Part shown: in pieces, positions 45,242-57,700 of the stretch | How the letters are laid out: every line of letters starts with the position of its first letter | Numbering within the stretch: position 1 is the stretch's first letter | From: Azadirachta indica | Taxonomy: Eukaryota; Streptophyta; Magnoliopsida; Sapindales; Meliaceae | Direction: 5' to 3' | NCBI GenBank assembly: GCA_022749755.1 | Contig: CM040448.1 | Span: 8,430,481-8,494,480, forward strand | Length of the DNA: 64,000 nucleotides | Made by a program: the position numbers and the translations under genes | Notes under the pieces: model-generated | The model's database searches: none | What the model was told of the DNA's origin: nothing | Seen by the model: only the letters and a program-made list of their open reading frames with translations

Positions 45242-45349
45242 TTTCTTAACAGAGTTAGATAATAAAGGGGAGGTAAGTGTTTTATTTTTAATACTTTCCA
45301 TTTAAGTATTAAAGTTTCAAATCTAAGGGTATGTGTTAAAATCCCAAAA
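45242..45349. other. Junction segment
   Basis: About 110 bp between the Copia truncation and repeat A. It holds GGTATGTGTTAAAATCCC, which resembles the last bases of the Mutator-like element at 7523-8511 (GAAGTATGTGTCAAAACCCC), so it may be the end of a second, truncated element. Confidence 0.35.
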
Positions 45350-47520
45350 AAAGCAATTGGATAAATTTCGACAAATTAAATTAAGGAAGAAGAGAAGACC
45401 CAAATCAAAGTCTTCACTTTACTTTGCTTAGCTTGCTTTTCAGTTTTGACTACTCTTCCTACCTAATCAAAGGATTTGCCCATGTTACTCTCTAGTCTCA
45501 CCCATCATTTCTAATCATACACTCATTTTAATAATGTTTGAGAAATAATATGATTCATATATTTCTCAATTTTTGAATATATACGAATGTAATGGTGAGT
45601 TTTCATATAGATTTTATAAGAATAAACATAAAAGAAAATAAAATATAAAGTAATATAATTATGATAAATATTAAATATAATTAAAATAAAAAAATTAAAA
45701 TGATATCAAGTACGTACATAATTGATCATGTAAATTAAGGTAATATTAATGTTAAATTCACTTGATAAACTATATTAATAATTAACATTACATAAAAGTT
45801 TAGAAACTATAACATAAAATAGGATTATTATTTTTCTACTACTTAATTTTTTAACCTAATATCAAGTTGTTAACCTCTGATTTCTAATAATATATTCACT
45901 TATCGAATAGTTACCGTTCCCTCAACTTTGTAAAAGAACTTGTAATTATAGGGGACATTTTTGTTAAATATTATAAAGTTTATTTGGTAATAAATATATT
46001 TTAAATTGCTGTAGGAGCACAAAAAATTTAAAAAGAAATACATATGTAATGTTGCAAGTTTCATGTATTTAAAAAATAATTATATTTGTAAGAAAGGATT
46101 AATTTAAATCAACTACATTCCCTTAAGTAAGCTTCAACATCATTAGTAAAGTGATTTATGAAAATTAATTAATTTGGATGTCTCTATTATAATTAATTAA
46201 TTACTTAGTTAAATAGATAAAATAGTAAACTCAAATTGTGTTGTATAATTTAATTAATTTGTTGATATATATATACACACACACATATGTTATATATAAT
46301 TGTTTATTTATTTATTTATTTTCAATTCATTTCAATCTTATTCAAATGAGATGGAAAATGTTTCTTCAATCAAAATAATAATAATATACTAACCCCTTGC
46401 AAAGTATAATTATTCCAAACAATGTGTTAGTCACTAAGGCCCTGGTTGAGGTTGTGATTGAAAAATAATAGACAACTTATTTTATAATTTTTTATTAAAT
46501 TTGTGTGTGATAGATAAAATATAAGATGATTACTTCATAATGCCATCTAACAATAACTTTTATCCAAACTTTTCTTTAGAAAAAATCATAAACTTTAATT
46601 TTATTCTATTTACGCCTACATACTTTTGTCCTTACATTACAATTTTATCAATTACGTATACAAAATTTCTAACTTTTTGCTATATAAATTAATTTATCTT
46701 CATATTATAATTTTGATTTTTAATTATTACAAGTGGTTATATTCTTACAATTTTTTGATATGATTTTAATACTATTTATAATTATTATTGCGGCAAGGAA
46801 TACCTTTTTGGACTTTAAAATTTTTAATTTGTATTATCAAACTCTAGGTATTAAATGAAAAAGATTATATTCACAATCATGAGACTTGAGTGTTGATTGA
46901 ATTATTTAAAATATAATTTAACAATTAATGTAAGACGATTTTATATTGCAAATGTAATGTAATATTACTCTAAAAAAATAAATTATGGTGATTATCAATT
47001 TTTTTTAAAAAGTAATTGGATAATTTTCGACAAATTAGTAAGGAATAGAAAAAGAGCCGAGTCAAAGTCTTCATAGATACTTTGCTTTTTTCAGTTTTTG
47101 GCAACTCTTCCTACCTAATCCAGGATTAGCCCACCATGATACTCTCACCTATGATTTTCACTTTAATAATGTTTGAGAAATAATATGATTCTGTTAGGTG
47201 TATATGTTTGGTGCTGACACATCTTATGACAACATTGACATCTTGTTAATATAATCTAAAGACTATTAAATTAAAATAAACAATATATATTATATTTTAT
47301 GTTGTAATGATCTCTATTTTTAGGTATAAGAAGATTTGCATGATACCTTAATTTTTAGAAATTTCTAAATTAAGGAAATAGGTAGAAATTAAGTGTTAGA
47401 TTAAAAATGACATTGAAAAGATTTGAAGACTTGAAGATTTGGAAAAGTATAAGGATATCTTCCATATTTAGGAGATATGATTTTATTTCCTTTTTAATTA
47501 TCGTGTTCTGTTTACTGCAA
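45350..47520. repeat. Segmental repeat A, copy 2
   Basis: Collinear with 4080-5760 and 6600-7160. Landmarks are GTTTGAGAAATAATATGATT (twice), ACTACATTCCCTTAAGTAAG, TTGCAAAGTATAATTATTCC and GTCAAAGTCTTCATAGATAC. It lacks the 0.8 kb present at 5760-6600 in copy 1. Non-coding; a short open frame at 47407-47613 has no domain and is not kept in copy 1. Confidence 0.85.
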
Positions 47521-47929
47521 AATATTTTGTTTATATGTAGTCACCTAAAAAGAGTACTGTGTATTGACTTTGCATCCGTATTATCAAAAGATTATGTTTT
47601 TATTCAAACCTAAGTTTTAAATACTAAATATGAGTGTAAAATTTCAAGCAGCTTAAAGACAACTTATTTAGTCTGTAGTTAATTTATTTTTCGAGCGAAA
47701 GAACATTCTGCTCTAGGGATTTAGTTTATGTAGTTTGAAAGGGAGTTCACTTATAGAAAATAAATAAATTGAGTGGTACTCGCTAAACAAGTTTAACTAG
47801 TTAATTTTACACGATAGTCATAGAATTAAAGAGTGAGCCTTTGTTTGTTTAAATCCAATTAGTGTTTGTAATCTTTTATAACTTATTAAATTGTTCAATA
47901 TCTCTAACATAAAATTTAAAAATATAAGT
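47521..47929. other. AT-rich spacer
   Basis: No gene or element recognised between the two repeat-A copies. Confidence 0.5.
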
Positions 47930-49676
47930 ACTATTTCTAGTCTACTACTTAACTTTTAACGTAATATGAAGCTGCTATAATATATTTTAAAATTATCTTA
48001 TAATTATAATAATTATTCAAAATTTATCTAAATTAAACCTATTGCTCGCTCACTTTCTTAAAGAACGTGTAATTGTATAGGGTATTTTTATTAAACACTA
48101 TAAATTTTATTTAGTAATATATTTATGTATATTCTTAAAAAATTTTAAAATGTAATGCATAAGTTGAGATATAAAAAACATAAAATATAAGATAAAAATT
48201 TTTAAAATGAGAACAAAAGACTTGAGAAATTATAAATATAATTGAATGTGTTTTTATTTTTTTTTCTTAATGACCTTTATAGTTCTTAAGTGTAATAATA
48301 TATCATTAAAAATAAAATAAAAGATTATGATATCAAATGACCTTATTTTAATTGTTTGATAATATTATATTAGGGGATAGATTAACAACACCATATTTTT
48401 ACATATATTTTTACCCAATTTTTTGGACTTGTTGGATTTATATACTTCTAATAATTGAAAATAAATTTTACATACGTATTAATTATAATACATCAAATAT
48501 CCATTACTTATATATATTAAATTTAATCTCAACCTTTATAGGTGCCTAAATCTAATGATCAATAATTAATGTAAAAATATTTGTAAAAATATAAACTGCC
48601 AATCCTTTCTTATTACATTAATTAATAAAAATATATTTTTTAATTATTTGACGAGTATTTGCAACACAATATATTGTATAAATTATTACATCTTAATGTA
48701 ATATAAAAATTAAAATATACAATGTAAAATTTAAAAACAAATTATTTGTAATGTTACAAAATTTTCAATTAGTTGCTTTTTTTTTTCATTAATTTATTCA
48801 TAAAAGACTTTTCATAGAGAAGGTTAAAAAAAAAAGAAAAAACTACAGAAAGGGACATTGGTCAAAGTCTTCCTCCCTTTGTTTATGAAAAGTCTTCTTT
48901 TAGAAGTATTGAATTGATGATGAATTTTCGAACATTTTTTTATTTCAAATTTTATTTAAAAAATAATTAAATTTTGTAAGCAAGGATTAATTTAAATCAA
49001 CTACATTCCCTTGGGTAAGGTTCAACGTCATTCGTAAAGTGGTTTACGAAAATTAATTAAATTTGAATGTCTACAATATAATTAATCAATTGCTTTAGTT
49101 AAATAGGTAAAATTGTAAATTCAAGTGTTTTGTATATATTTAATTAATTTGTAGATATATATATATATATACACACTTATTTATTTTGAATTCATTTCAA
49201 TCTTATCCAAATGAGATGGAAAATTTTTCTTCAATTAAAATCATAATAATACTAACCCCTTGCAAAATATAATTATTCCAAATACTGTGTTACTCTCTAA
49301 GGTCTGGCCGTTTGAGGTTGTGATTGAAAAATAATAAACAATTTATTTTATAATTTTTTATTAAATTTGTGTTTGATAAATAAAATATAAGATGATTACT
49401 TGGTAATGCCATCTAACAATAACTTTATCCAATCTTTTTTTCAGAAAAAAATCATAAGCTCTAACTTTATTCTATTTACTCTTATTACATAACAAATTTA
49501 TCAATTAGGTATACAAAGTTTCCAATTTTTTGCCGAGTAAATTAATTTATCTTTATGATACAATTTTGATCTTTAATTATTACAAGTGGTTATATTCTTA
49601 CAATTTTTTTATACAATTTTTAAACCCTTTTTTCGATTTTTGAACTTTCAATTTGTATTATCAAACTTTGGGTACG
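47930..49676. repeat. Segmental repeat A, copy 3 (interrupted)
   Basis: 47930-48130 matches about 4570-4760 and 48955-49676 matches about 4826-5670, separated by about 0.75 kb of unrelated AT-rich DNA. A GGTCAAAGTCTTC motif at about 48853 matches the recurring block in copies 1 and 2. Non-coding. Confidence 0.75.
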
Positions 49677-51780
49677 AATTCTTCAAAAAAAATTATTGTA
49701 AAATCTTTTACATAGAAATATGTTTATATACTTTTGTGTAGATGAACTCTCGTACAAACACTATTAGTAGTACTTTTACCAAAGCAATAAAGTTATTTTT
49801 GTATTTTTTTTAAATTAAGTGAAACTTAATAAAGAATATTAATTTAAATTATACGAATTGAAAAATTTTCTAATAATAAAATAAAATAAAGCTCCTAATA
49901 GTGTATGAGATTTTGTAGGAGCTTTAGTGCTTATTTGATTTGGTTTTTTTATTAGTTAGAAGGACTTTTTAATGTTAAAAGTTTTTTTTAAAATTTTAAA
50001 TGTTGTTTGATTGATATTTGAAAATAACTTTTAAAAATTAAGCTTTTTTTTTAATTAAAAAAATGTGAAATTTAAATTTTTTAAAAATAAATTTTTTAAA
50101 AGATAAAATTTTTTAAAATATTTTTATTTTATTTTAAAAATTTATGTCTTTATTTTAAAATAGGGTATTAAAAAAAATATGTGTAATAAAATAATTATCT
50201 AAATTTTTTTAAAAATTATTTGTCGTAACTAAACAATTAATAAAATTTTATTTAAAATTTTGTTTATAAAAATTCTACTATTAAAAAATTTTGAAACGTA
50301 AGAGAGGAGAGGAGAGATAATCTTTTGATTTTTAAATTTTGATGTTCAATTTGTGTTAGTTGAACTTACTTACCCGAGCGAAGTCTTAGGATAATGTAAT
50401 GTAATATAATATAATATAATTAATATAGTATAATATAATGTAATGTAATGTAATATATATATATATATATAATATACAATCCAATTTTTTTAAAAATTTA
50501 ACACAATTAAAAAAAGGAACATTAACTTTGCAGTGCCTAGTGTGGAATATCAAGCACCTAATGCAGGCCTCAACACCAATGCTACCTACATATTAGTTTG
50601 AATAAATAAAGAGTAATATTGCATATATTTATTCAACTGTCACTTGTTAACTCCGTTCATTTAACTTATTAATTTTTTAATATTTATCTACAAAATAAAT
50701 TATAAAAGCAAAAATAAAAGTAGATACTTGGTGTAAAAAAATAAAAGTATATACTATTTGCTTCAAATTTCAAAATTTATATTGTAGCAATATTCAGGGA
50801 CGAAGCTAGAATCTAAGATCAAGGGGCCAAAAAATATGTACATTTTTAAATTAAAAAATAATAAATAAATTAATTTATAAAGTTTTAATACTTTTTTTTA
50901 AAAAAAAAAAAAAATCAATTGTACATGATTTCTCATTTGTAAACTAAAAAAATTTGGAAAAATATCTCATATTAGCTTATTATAACTACAAAATACATAA
51001 AATAATTATAATTTATAGTTATATTTATACAATTTCAGATTAATAAATGTAAATAAATGTATGAATTTTAAAGACAGTGACTTTTTTTTGAGAATTTTTT
51101 CTCCTTACTTTGATTTGAAGAAGAGATAATATATAGAAAAATTAAAAAATTAAAGTATTTATGATTGTTTTGTAGAGATCTATTTTATATATACTAGTCA
51201 TAAAAAATTTTTTCCTGCAAAAAAGTTTTGAAGTATGTAATTTTCTTACAAGAAAAAAGTTTCTAAAATTAAATAGTTTTCTCATAAGAAAAATATTTTC
51301 AATTATGTTGGGAAGAAAATTAAATAAACAATTTCTTAAAAGAAATTACTTGATAAGTAAAGTATTAATAAAAATAAAAAATCTTTAAAACATTGGATAT
51401 TTAACTATTTTAGGAGGTACAAAATAAATATTTTAAGTTATAACTACTATCATCCATTAAAAGTTAATATTATTTTAAAAAGATTTTGGCCACTTTTGTT
51501 GCGCCTATTTTCATGCTGTTCTTTAAAATATCTCTACCGAAGACGTTATATAAACTTTATTTATAGAATATAATTTTTGAAAAATATTACTGAATGTCCT
51601 TTCTTTAACTCTAAAAGGCATCAAATCAAAACCAACATTTTTTGTTTTATAAATACAATACTTAACAAACAATATCAAACAAACGCTGCCGTATGGATTC
51701 AGTTCTGCAAATCAGAAATAAGATTAGCAAGCATAAAGTTGACTAATTAACTGAATAAATAGTGGAAAGAAAAGAAAAAA
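49677..51780. other. AT-rich intergenic DNA
   Basis: Very AT-rich and without coding signal; an (ATAAT)n/(ATATA)n low-complexity run lies at about 50390-50472. Transcription of Derlin ends somewhere near the right edge. Confidence 0.6.
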
Positions 51781-51790
51781 AGCTAATTAA

Positions 51791-53806
51791 TTATCTGCCG
51801 TCAAGGCGATAGCTTCTTCCCCTGAAGGCAACTCTACCTTCTGCTGCTGCTGCTGCATTAGGTTGCTGTTGAGGAGTTGTGTTAGTTTCTGCTTCTGATG
51901 CTGTGCTGCTGTTGCTTCGGCTTCCGTTTAGGCGGTGGCTTCTACCACGGAATGCAATTCCGGCCTGTGGATTTCGTGGCACCGGGGAGTTTATTTGTGT
52001 CCCCTCACCCCAGAATGCAACGAGTTTGTGACTTTGGAAACCATTAAAGATCACTCAAACAAAAATTGCAACAAAAAATGCATTTTAATGCTATGTAAAA
52101 CTCAGTAAGTATATGTATGTATGTACGTATAGATTGTGAAGGATACACCCAGAGAGGAGTTTTTAAAATGTATTTTCCACCAGCAAGAGGATGAAGAACA
52201 GTTAAGAAGTAATAAAGATGTCCTGCAACCATTCCAAGAATATCTGGCAATAATGGGTCTCCAAATATCAAATCAAGTGCTAGCATTGCCCATGGAAGAT
52301 AGAAGCCCTGTGCATATGATTTGTTTCAACTGAGATTCTTAGTTAAACCGGCTGCTAAGCAGATGTAGTACTCATCCTAGAATTAAGAAAGTAGCATGCA
52401 TGGACATTGAATGAAAGAAATGTTGATGATACCTTCAGTGATACAAGACCATAAATGTTGATACGTGCGTTTGGGAACTCACGGCCCCAGATGTAAACTA
52501 TCATGAATACCAAGGAAACTCCCATGAACTGATTCCACAGAGGTGGAATCGCAGCCATCACCTTAATAAATAAGCAACTAATACTTGTCATTATTTAGTC
52601 GAAAAACCATCCTTATGTGAGACAAATTTATACCCTAAATCTTTCGTATCTCTTCAAGAAATCTTGCCAGTTGAATCAACTAGTTCTTCAAAATGTTGCA
52701 ACATTGATCGCCCAACAGAAACCTTTTTCTGACTTTTTGGTTATATAAAGATAAAGATACTCAAAGAACTTCAGTAATAAGAAATTAACAAATTTCATGT
52801 TTATTATACTAACCAAAAGTGACAGTGCTCCAAAGATTAACATCCATAGGAAGTCTGCTGTCCTCTTGTCAAAAGGCCCTCTCTCCAGCGAAACACCATA
52901 TTTTGCTCTAAGAAATTAGGTTAAATTACCATCAGATACCCAGAAAGCATTCAACTTTACAATGAAACAAATTAAGTTACAGACCTTAAACCACGCTATC
53001 AATATGCTAAAAGATTACCGTAAAGTAAGGACTAGAAGAGATGAAAGTAGGCTTTTATTTATTTATTTTTTTAAACATAATATTCCTGGTATGAATGGGA
53101 TTCGATCTCAATATCTCGTGAGGAGATGGCCTCGGTTGAATCAACAAGTACAGTGATATTGCAGGCTTGAAACAAGAGAAAACTGTTTAATTGCAGAGAG
53201 CAAAGCCTAGTGTAGTCTATCAGCTAGTGACTCAACTACTTTCCATTCAAAGCAGTTTCACACAAAGCCTGGTCAGGGACCCAAGTTATAATACATAGCA
53301 TAGCATAGCACAGCATACGCAGCAAGTATAATAAACAAATAAAGAAGTATAGGCTTTCTTACATAATTATAAGACGAATTGCAAAAGGAAATGAAAATGG
53401 CCCTAGGAAGAAGAAGTTGGTAATAAGCCTCCAAACCTGTACTAACACCAAAATTTTTTGATCAGCCTCACATACTTAACCCCCAAGAAATTAGTAGATT
53501 GGGTATATAAATTAAGTATTATTAGTAGGGTTACTAAATAAACTTACTTTACCTGAAAACGTTTGATTACATCTCCATATATGAGAGCTATGTTCAAAGG
53601 ATTATAGAGCTGTAGATAAAAGGCAGCTGTAGTCATTAAACAGGCAACTCCATATGTCTTGCTCACTGGCGGCAATGAATTATAATATCTGAAAAAGTTT
53701 AATTTGTGAACATAAATCAGTCATAATTTTGATTTAAGTCATAAAACAAAGAATCAGTAACAGAGGAGAGGAGAGGAGAGATTACTTACTCTGCTGGAGT
53801 AGACAT
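51791..53806 (-). CDS. DER1: Derlin (ER-associated degradation membrane protein)
   Basis: Seven minus-strand exons: 53790-53806, 53553-53688, 53363-53436, 52814-52907, 52433-52561, 52147-52307 and 51791-52031. All have GT-AG splice sites and the phases join to exactly 284 codons (283 residues). The protein starts MSTPAEYYNSLPPVSKTYGV and shows the rhomboid-like Derlin core: NPLNIALIYGDVIKRFQVWR, LITNFFFLGPFSF, VMAAIPPLWNQFMGVSLVFM, NIYGLVSLKGFYLPWAMLAL and GHLYYFLTVLHPLAGG. Derlins lack protease activity and help pull misfolded proteins out of the ER with CDC48. The cytosolic tail carries two copies of the motif AFRGRS-x-RL (230-238 and 272-280), separated by a Gln/Ala-rich linker encoded by a CTG/GCT-type microsatellite (51840-51856). 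It is of plant Derlin-1 type; the exact paralog number is not certain. The gene looks intact. Confidence 0.95.
52962..53160. repeat. Possible SINE-like insertion in Derlin intron 3
   Basis: Within the intron between exons 3 and 4, GGGATTCGATCTCAATATCT and GGAGATGGCCTCGGTTGAAT resemble the head of a tRNA-derived repeat. No A box or target duplication could be fixed. Confidence 0.25.
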
Positions 53807-53869
53807 TGGAAGAACTCTTTGTTTGGCTTCTGGCAGTGGCTGCAGGATAAGCCTGAAGCCTGAAGTTTA

Positions 53870-54765
53870 AGGGGTACAGGAGCATAGAAAACTCCAAAGG
53901 GAAGACTTTGGGCACATAAAAAATTAAAGTCCAATGAACAGAGAAGAGAAGACCCGGAATTCCAAGTCTTTTCCCTGGATGACCAATTAAACTACTTTAT
54001 TGAACGCGTAAAAATAACTTCGTGGAAAATTTTCTTTTGGAATTTTCTTTTTGGCGCTCATTTGGCCCAGGCTGGAGTCAACAAGAAGACTCAACTTGAA
54101 TCATGCATAGTTCTTGTCTCCAAAGAGAACCACCCCCCATCAATCTATATTTTAAATGAAAAAATTTGGAAGGGTTTTATAAAAGTGTCTACAAGCCATA
54201 CATATCAATTCAGCTTTTTATAATTTTATGCACGTTATTGATTGATATTCTATCTTCAGTAACTCAAGCATTCAAATAAATGAACTGGAAAAATAATATG
54301 AAAACACTGACTTTTTCATTTATATATAGTTCTCCAAAATTCAATACTTAAGACAAAACTTGAACTGGCAAAATTTTCCCGAGTATAACAATGCCAATTA
54401 GGATAATCAACCTCGTACATCTGAAAAGAAATGCAAAACAAATTAGCTAGCTAACTGGTAGTTAAAAACAAAACTTTATTCATATTTTGTGTTATTCCTC
54501 CTTGTAAGGGTAGACATAAGCAGTACAACCTTGAGGAAAGTAATTATCCTGGCTCTCTCTTATTGTGAAATAATCCTTGAGATAACTCTACCCCCTTTGT
54601 ATCAAATGGAGTAGGCGGCTTAAGCTCAAGACCACCTAATACAATGTCGCTTTAGAAGCCCTCCGGATAGTTTACATAATCACATTATTTGAATATTAAG
54701 CTGAGTGTTGTAGGCAGTCTTGTATAACTGGTATCATTTCTAGAATCCCTCTACACAGTATTGTA
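53870..54765. other. Region between Derlin and the ceramide kinase stop
   Basis: Contains the Derlin promoter and leader (about 53807-54150, with a purine-rich GAGGAGAGGAGAGG tract inside intron 1 just left of it) and the 3' UTR and downstream region of the ceramide kinase gene (about 54450-54765). No additional coding exon is seen. Confidence 0.5.
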
Positions 54766-57700
54766 TTAAACCTCCGGACCAGTTGCAAATAAGGTAATAA
54801 GGCCTTGGAATACTTGAGCAGAGAGTTGGTGCGCTTGAAATAGCTCACCATCTAAGTTCCATACGCTCTCTTTTCCAAAAGAAGTGAATGTGAAAGCTCG
54901 AGTCTGCACAATAATGAATTATATAATTATTAGATAAAAGATACTTCTGAAGCAAAGAAACATTAAGGTAGTAAGACAATGCACCTTGTGATGTTCCACA
55001 AACTCGAAGTTAAGGGGGTTTCCACCTTTCCTCGCTAGCTCTGTAAGGTGCCTGTATGCCATCATTCGTGATATATGACATAAAACTAGAGATAAGCCTT
55101 AAAAATTTAAGTGGTGTAGAACTTGAACATAAATTTGGCAATAATTGAAATGACAGAATTTTGAAATACAACACAAATAATATTTACACGTCCTGCAAAT
55201 ATATACATCGTAATAATTTTATATGAATTTTCTGAACAGATCAAAATAAGTAAGATGCTATCCTTATTGTATTTAGCTGCTTCATTGATTAATACGTATC
55301 TGTAACATCTTAAAACAAATTTTCATAGTAAAGACCAACCAAATAGGGTGAAGAGAGAGGAGAGATTCTTTCTATTACCATAAATAAAAAGCACGAGGGC
55401 AATCTTTTATCAATATGAGATGTAAAAGGCCATCTGAGAGATGTGCGTCAACCACCAAACCATCAGGTGCTCTTTCATTTCGATTGGAAATCATGGCAGC
55501 ACCAACACTAAGAAAACTACCTTTGGATCTTAACCATCTCGCTTCTACTGAACGGGAGTAAGGTGTTGCGCGGGTAGCACTTGCGCACATGTCAACTGAA
55601 TTTGTGTTGCAAATGTTGCAATTTCTGCGGCAGATCACCTTTTCACATTTATTTGAATTTCGTGACGTCCGCACTCTACCAAGAGGATGACCTTTATCTG
55701 GAATCGATTTTGTGTTTTCTGCTTCAACTTCTAGGTAAGCTATTTCTGCCTCATATGACCTTCATAAAACAAATATTATGATCACTAAGAAGAAAAGTGC
55801 AAGAAATCGAGATTTATGAGTACATGGTATAAAAAGTTTGCCAGACGATGCAGTGAAACTAGATATTTGAGACCCATCAGATATCCAATATTTCAAGATT
55901 CAAAACAGAGCTCTTTTGGCAGTTTTGGATATATTTGCATTTTTAAGGATCTTTTGAAGACCCTTAATTGTCTAACATAATTAACATTCTTTATTGTTGC
56001 AGCAGATGACATTGACGTATGGGGGATTTATTTTAGCTACCATATAATTCAAAGAAAAAAGAAATCATTGAGCACGGTGAATGAATTTCAAAGGGCTTGT
56101 TCAATGGAAGCAGATAGCTTCATACCTTCCATGTCTCTTATATAAATTTACTGGTTTCAGTTTTAATTAATAACCGGGGCTAAAATCATTATATAAGTTT
56201 TTGGTAACCTAGAAATACATGCCATAGAAAATGGGGCTGCAGCGTTGGGGATTTGTTAAGAAATATAACCCTACAAGGAAATATACCTGTGCCTCAAAAA
56301 CACTTTTGTTCCTGCATAATCATATCGTTTGGGGCCCATCCAGCGGTACTTTTCACTCTCTGTAATGACATCTCCGTAAAAGCCATATCTGATAACAGAA
56401 AGCAGAGGCATCAGAGGAAACCATCTATTGAAAGCTTCTTAGATCATATAAAAGGAAATGCACAAGCATTATGAGTACTACTGGTGTTACCTGCCAAACA
56501 TATATAGATGCTTAAAGGAGGATAAAGTGATTAGTAAATGAAGAGATTGGAATATGAGGAGCAACATTACCTGAAAGGTATGATTAGGGCAAACTAATTT
56601 AAAAGATTAGATAAATAAATACTGGTATTTCTCAATGACAAAAACAAGAAAGGTCTTAAGCAAAGATGATAGTTGTATATCTCGCCAACAAATGTTAAGG
56701 ATATGGAAATATTATTTTCTCTTTTATCAAAGAAAACTTAAATAGAAAAAGTCAAAAAGTTCACACTGAAAATCCAGAAAGAGTAGCTCAGAAATTGAAG
56801 ATGCTCTGAATATTGAACAAAGATCCACTACTGTTTCCAGTTACCAACTAGAAAAACGGAGGAAGTGAAAAAGCTAAGGAATGAAAACTATATATTAAAG
56901 CTTCTTGTAATAAAATGGAAATCTAGCAGATGTATTGAGAAACACATGTTCTCAGCAATATTGTTGTCACACAAATTTCAAGGATTTTCTTTTCTCTTCA
57001 AATGCATGTAAAGAAATTAAGTAAATACCAAGCCTACATCATATCAAGTGATTTATGGGAAAGGCGAAAGAAATTGCTATCCTAGTAGTCATTCATGTTT
57101 CTGGTATTTACCAGATTCTGCAATATCATCAAAGCCATTACATCCTTTTAGAACATCTTTGAAACATCCTTTACTTTTTTTTAGTTTTAAGAAAACTCAA
57201 ATGTAGATTTTATGCAGAAGACTTTTTGGGGCTGAAAAGACTTTGCATATTGCAAAATCTTGTTGAGACTTAAATATTGGTGAACAAGAAGAATTATTGA
57301 AAATAATTAGTAGCAATGATATATCTATGAAGTAATAGCTGCAATATATGCTGTTCCCACCTCATCTGGGTTGATGATTGGATCCATAAATGACTGGTAC
57401 TAGGATGCAAAGGGCTTATTTCTTAATCATCAAATCCTTGAAGACCATAGGCAGGAACTTTTGTTATCAGTTTCTGCTATTATATGACAATATAATTTTA
57501 TTTGAAAATAATAAAGCAAGTCCATAAAATTAGAGTATAACTACGATGTGGTCATGGATCGGTTAAAACTTATATGAGACCACAGCATATAAATAAATCA
57601 GGGCTATTTGTAGAGTAGCTTAAGGGCAAACATGAAGGTTCAATAATAATAGGAAACCTAGGCACAAAAAGCCAGACAATTTTGCGGTAAAACATAAAGT

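Noticed and set aside
54440..54765. An additional downstream exon of the ceramide kinase gene
   Set aside because: The final exon ends with the conserved C-terminus and a stop at 54766-54768; no homologous sequence follows.
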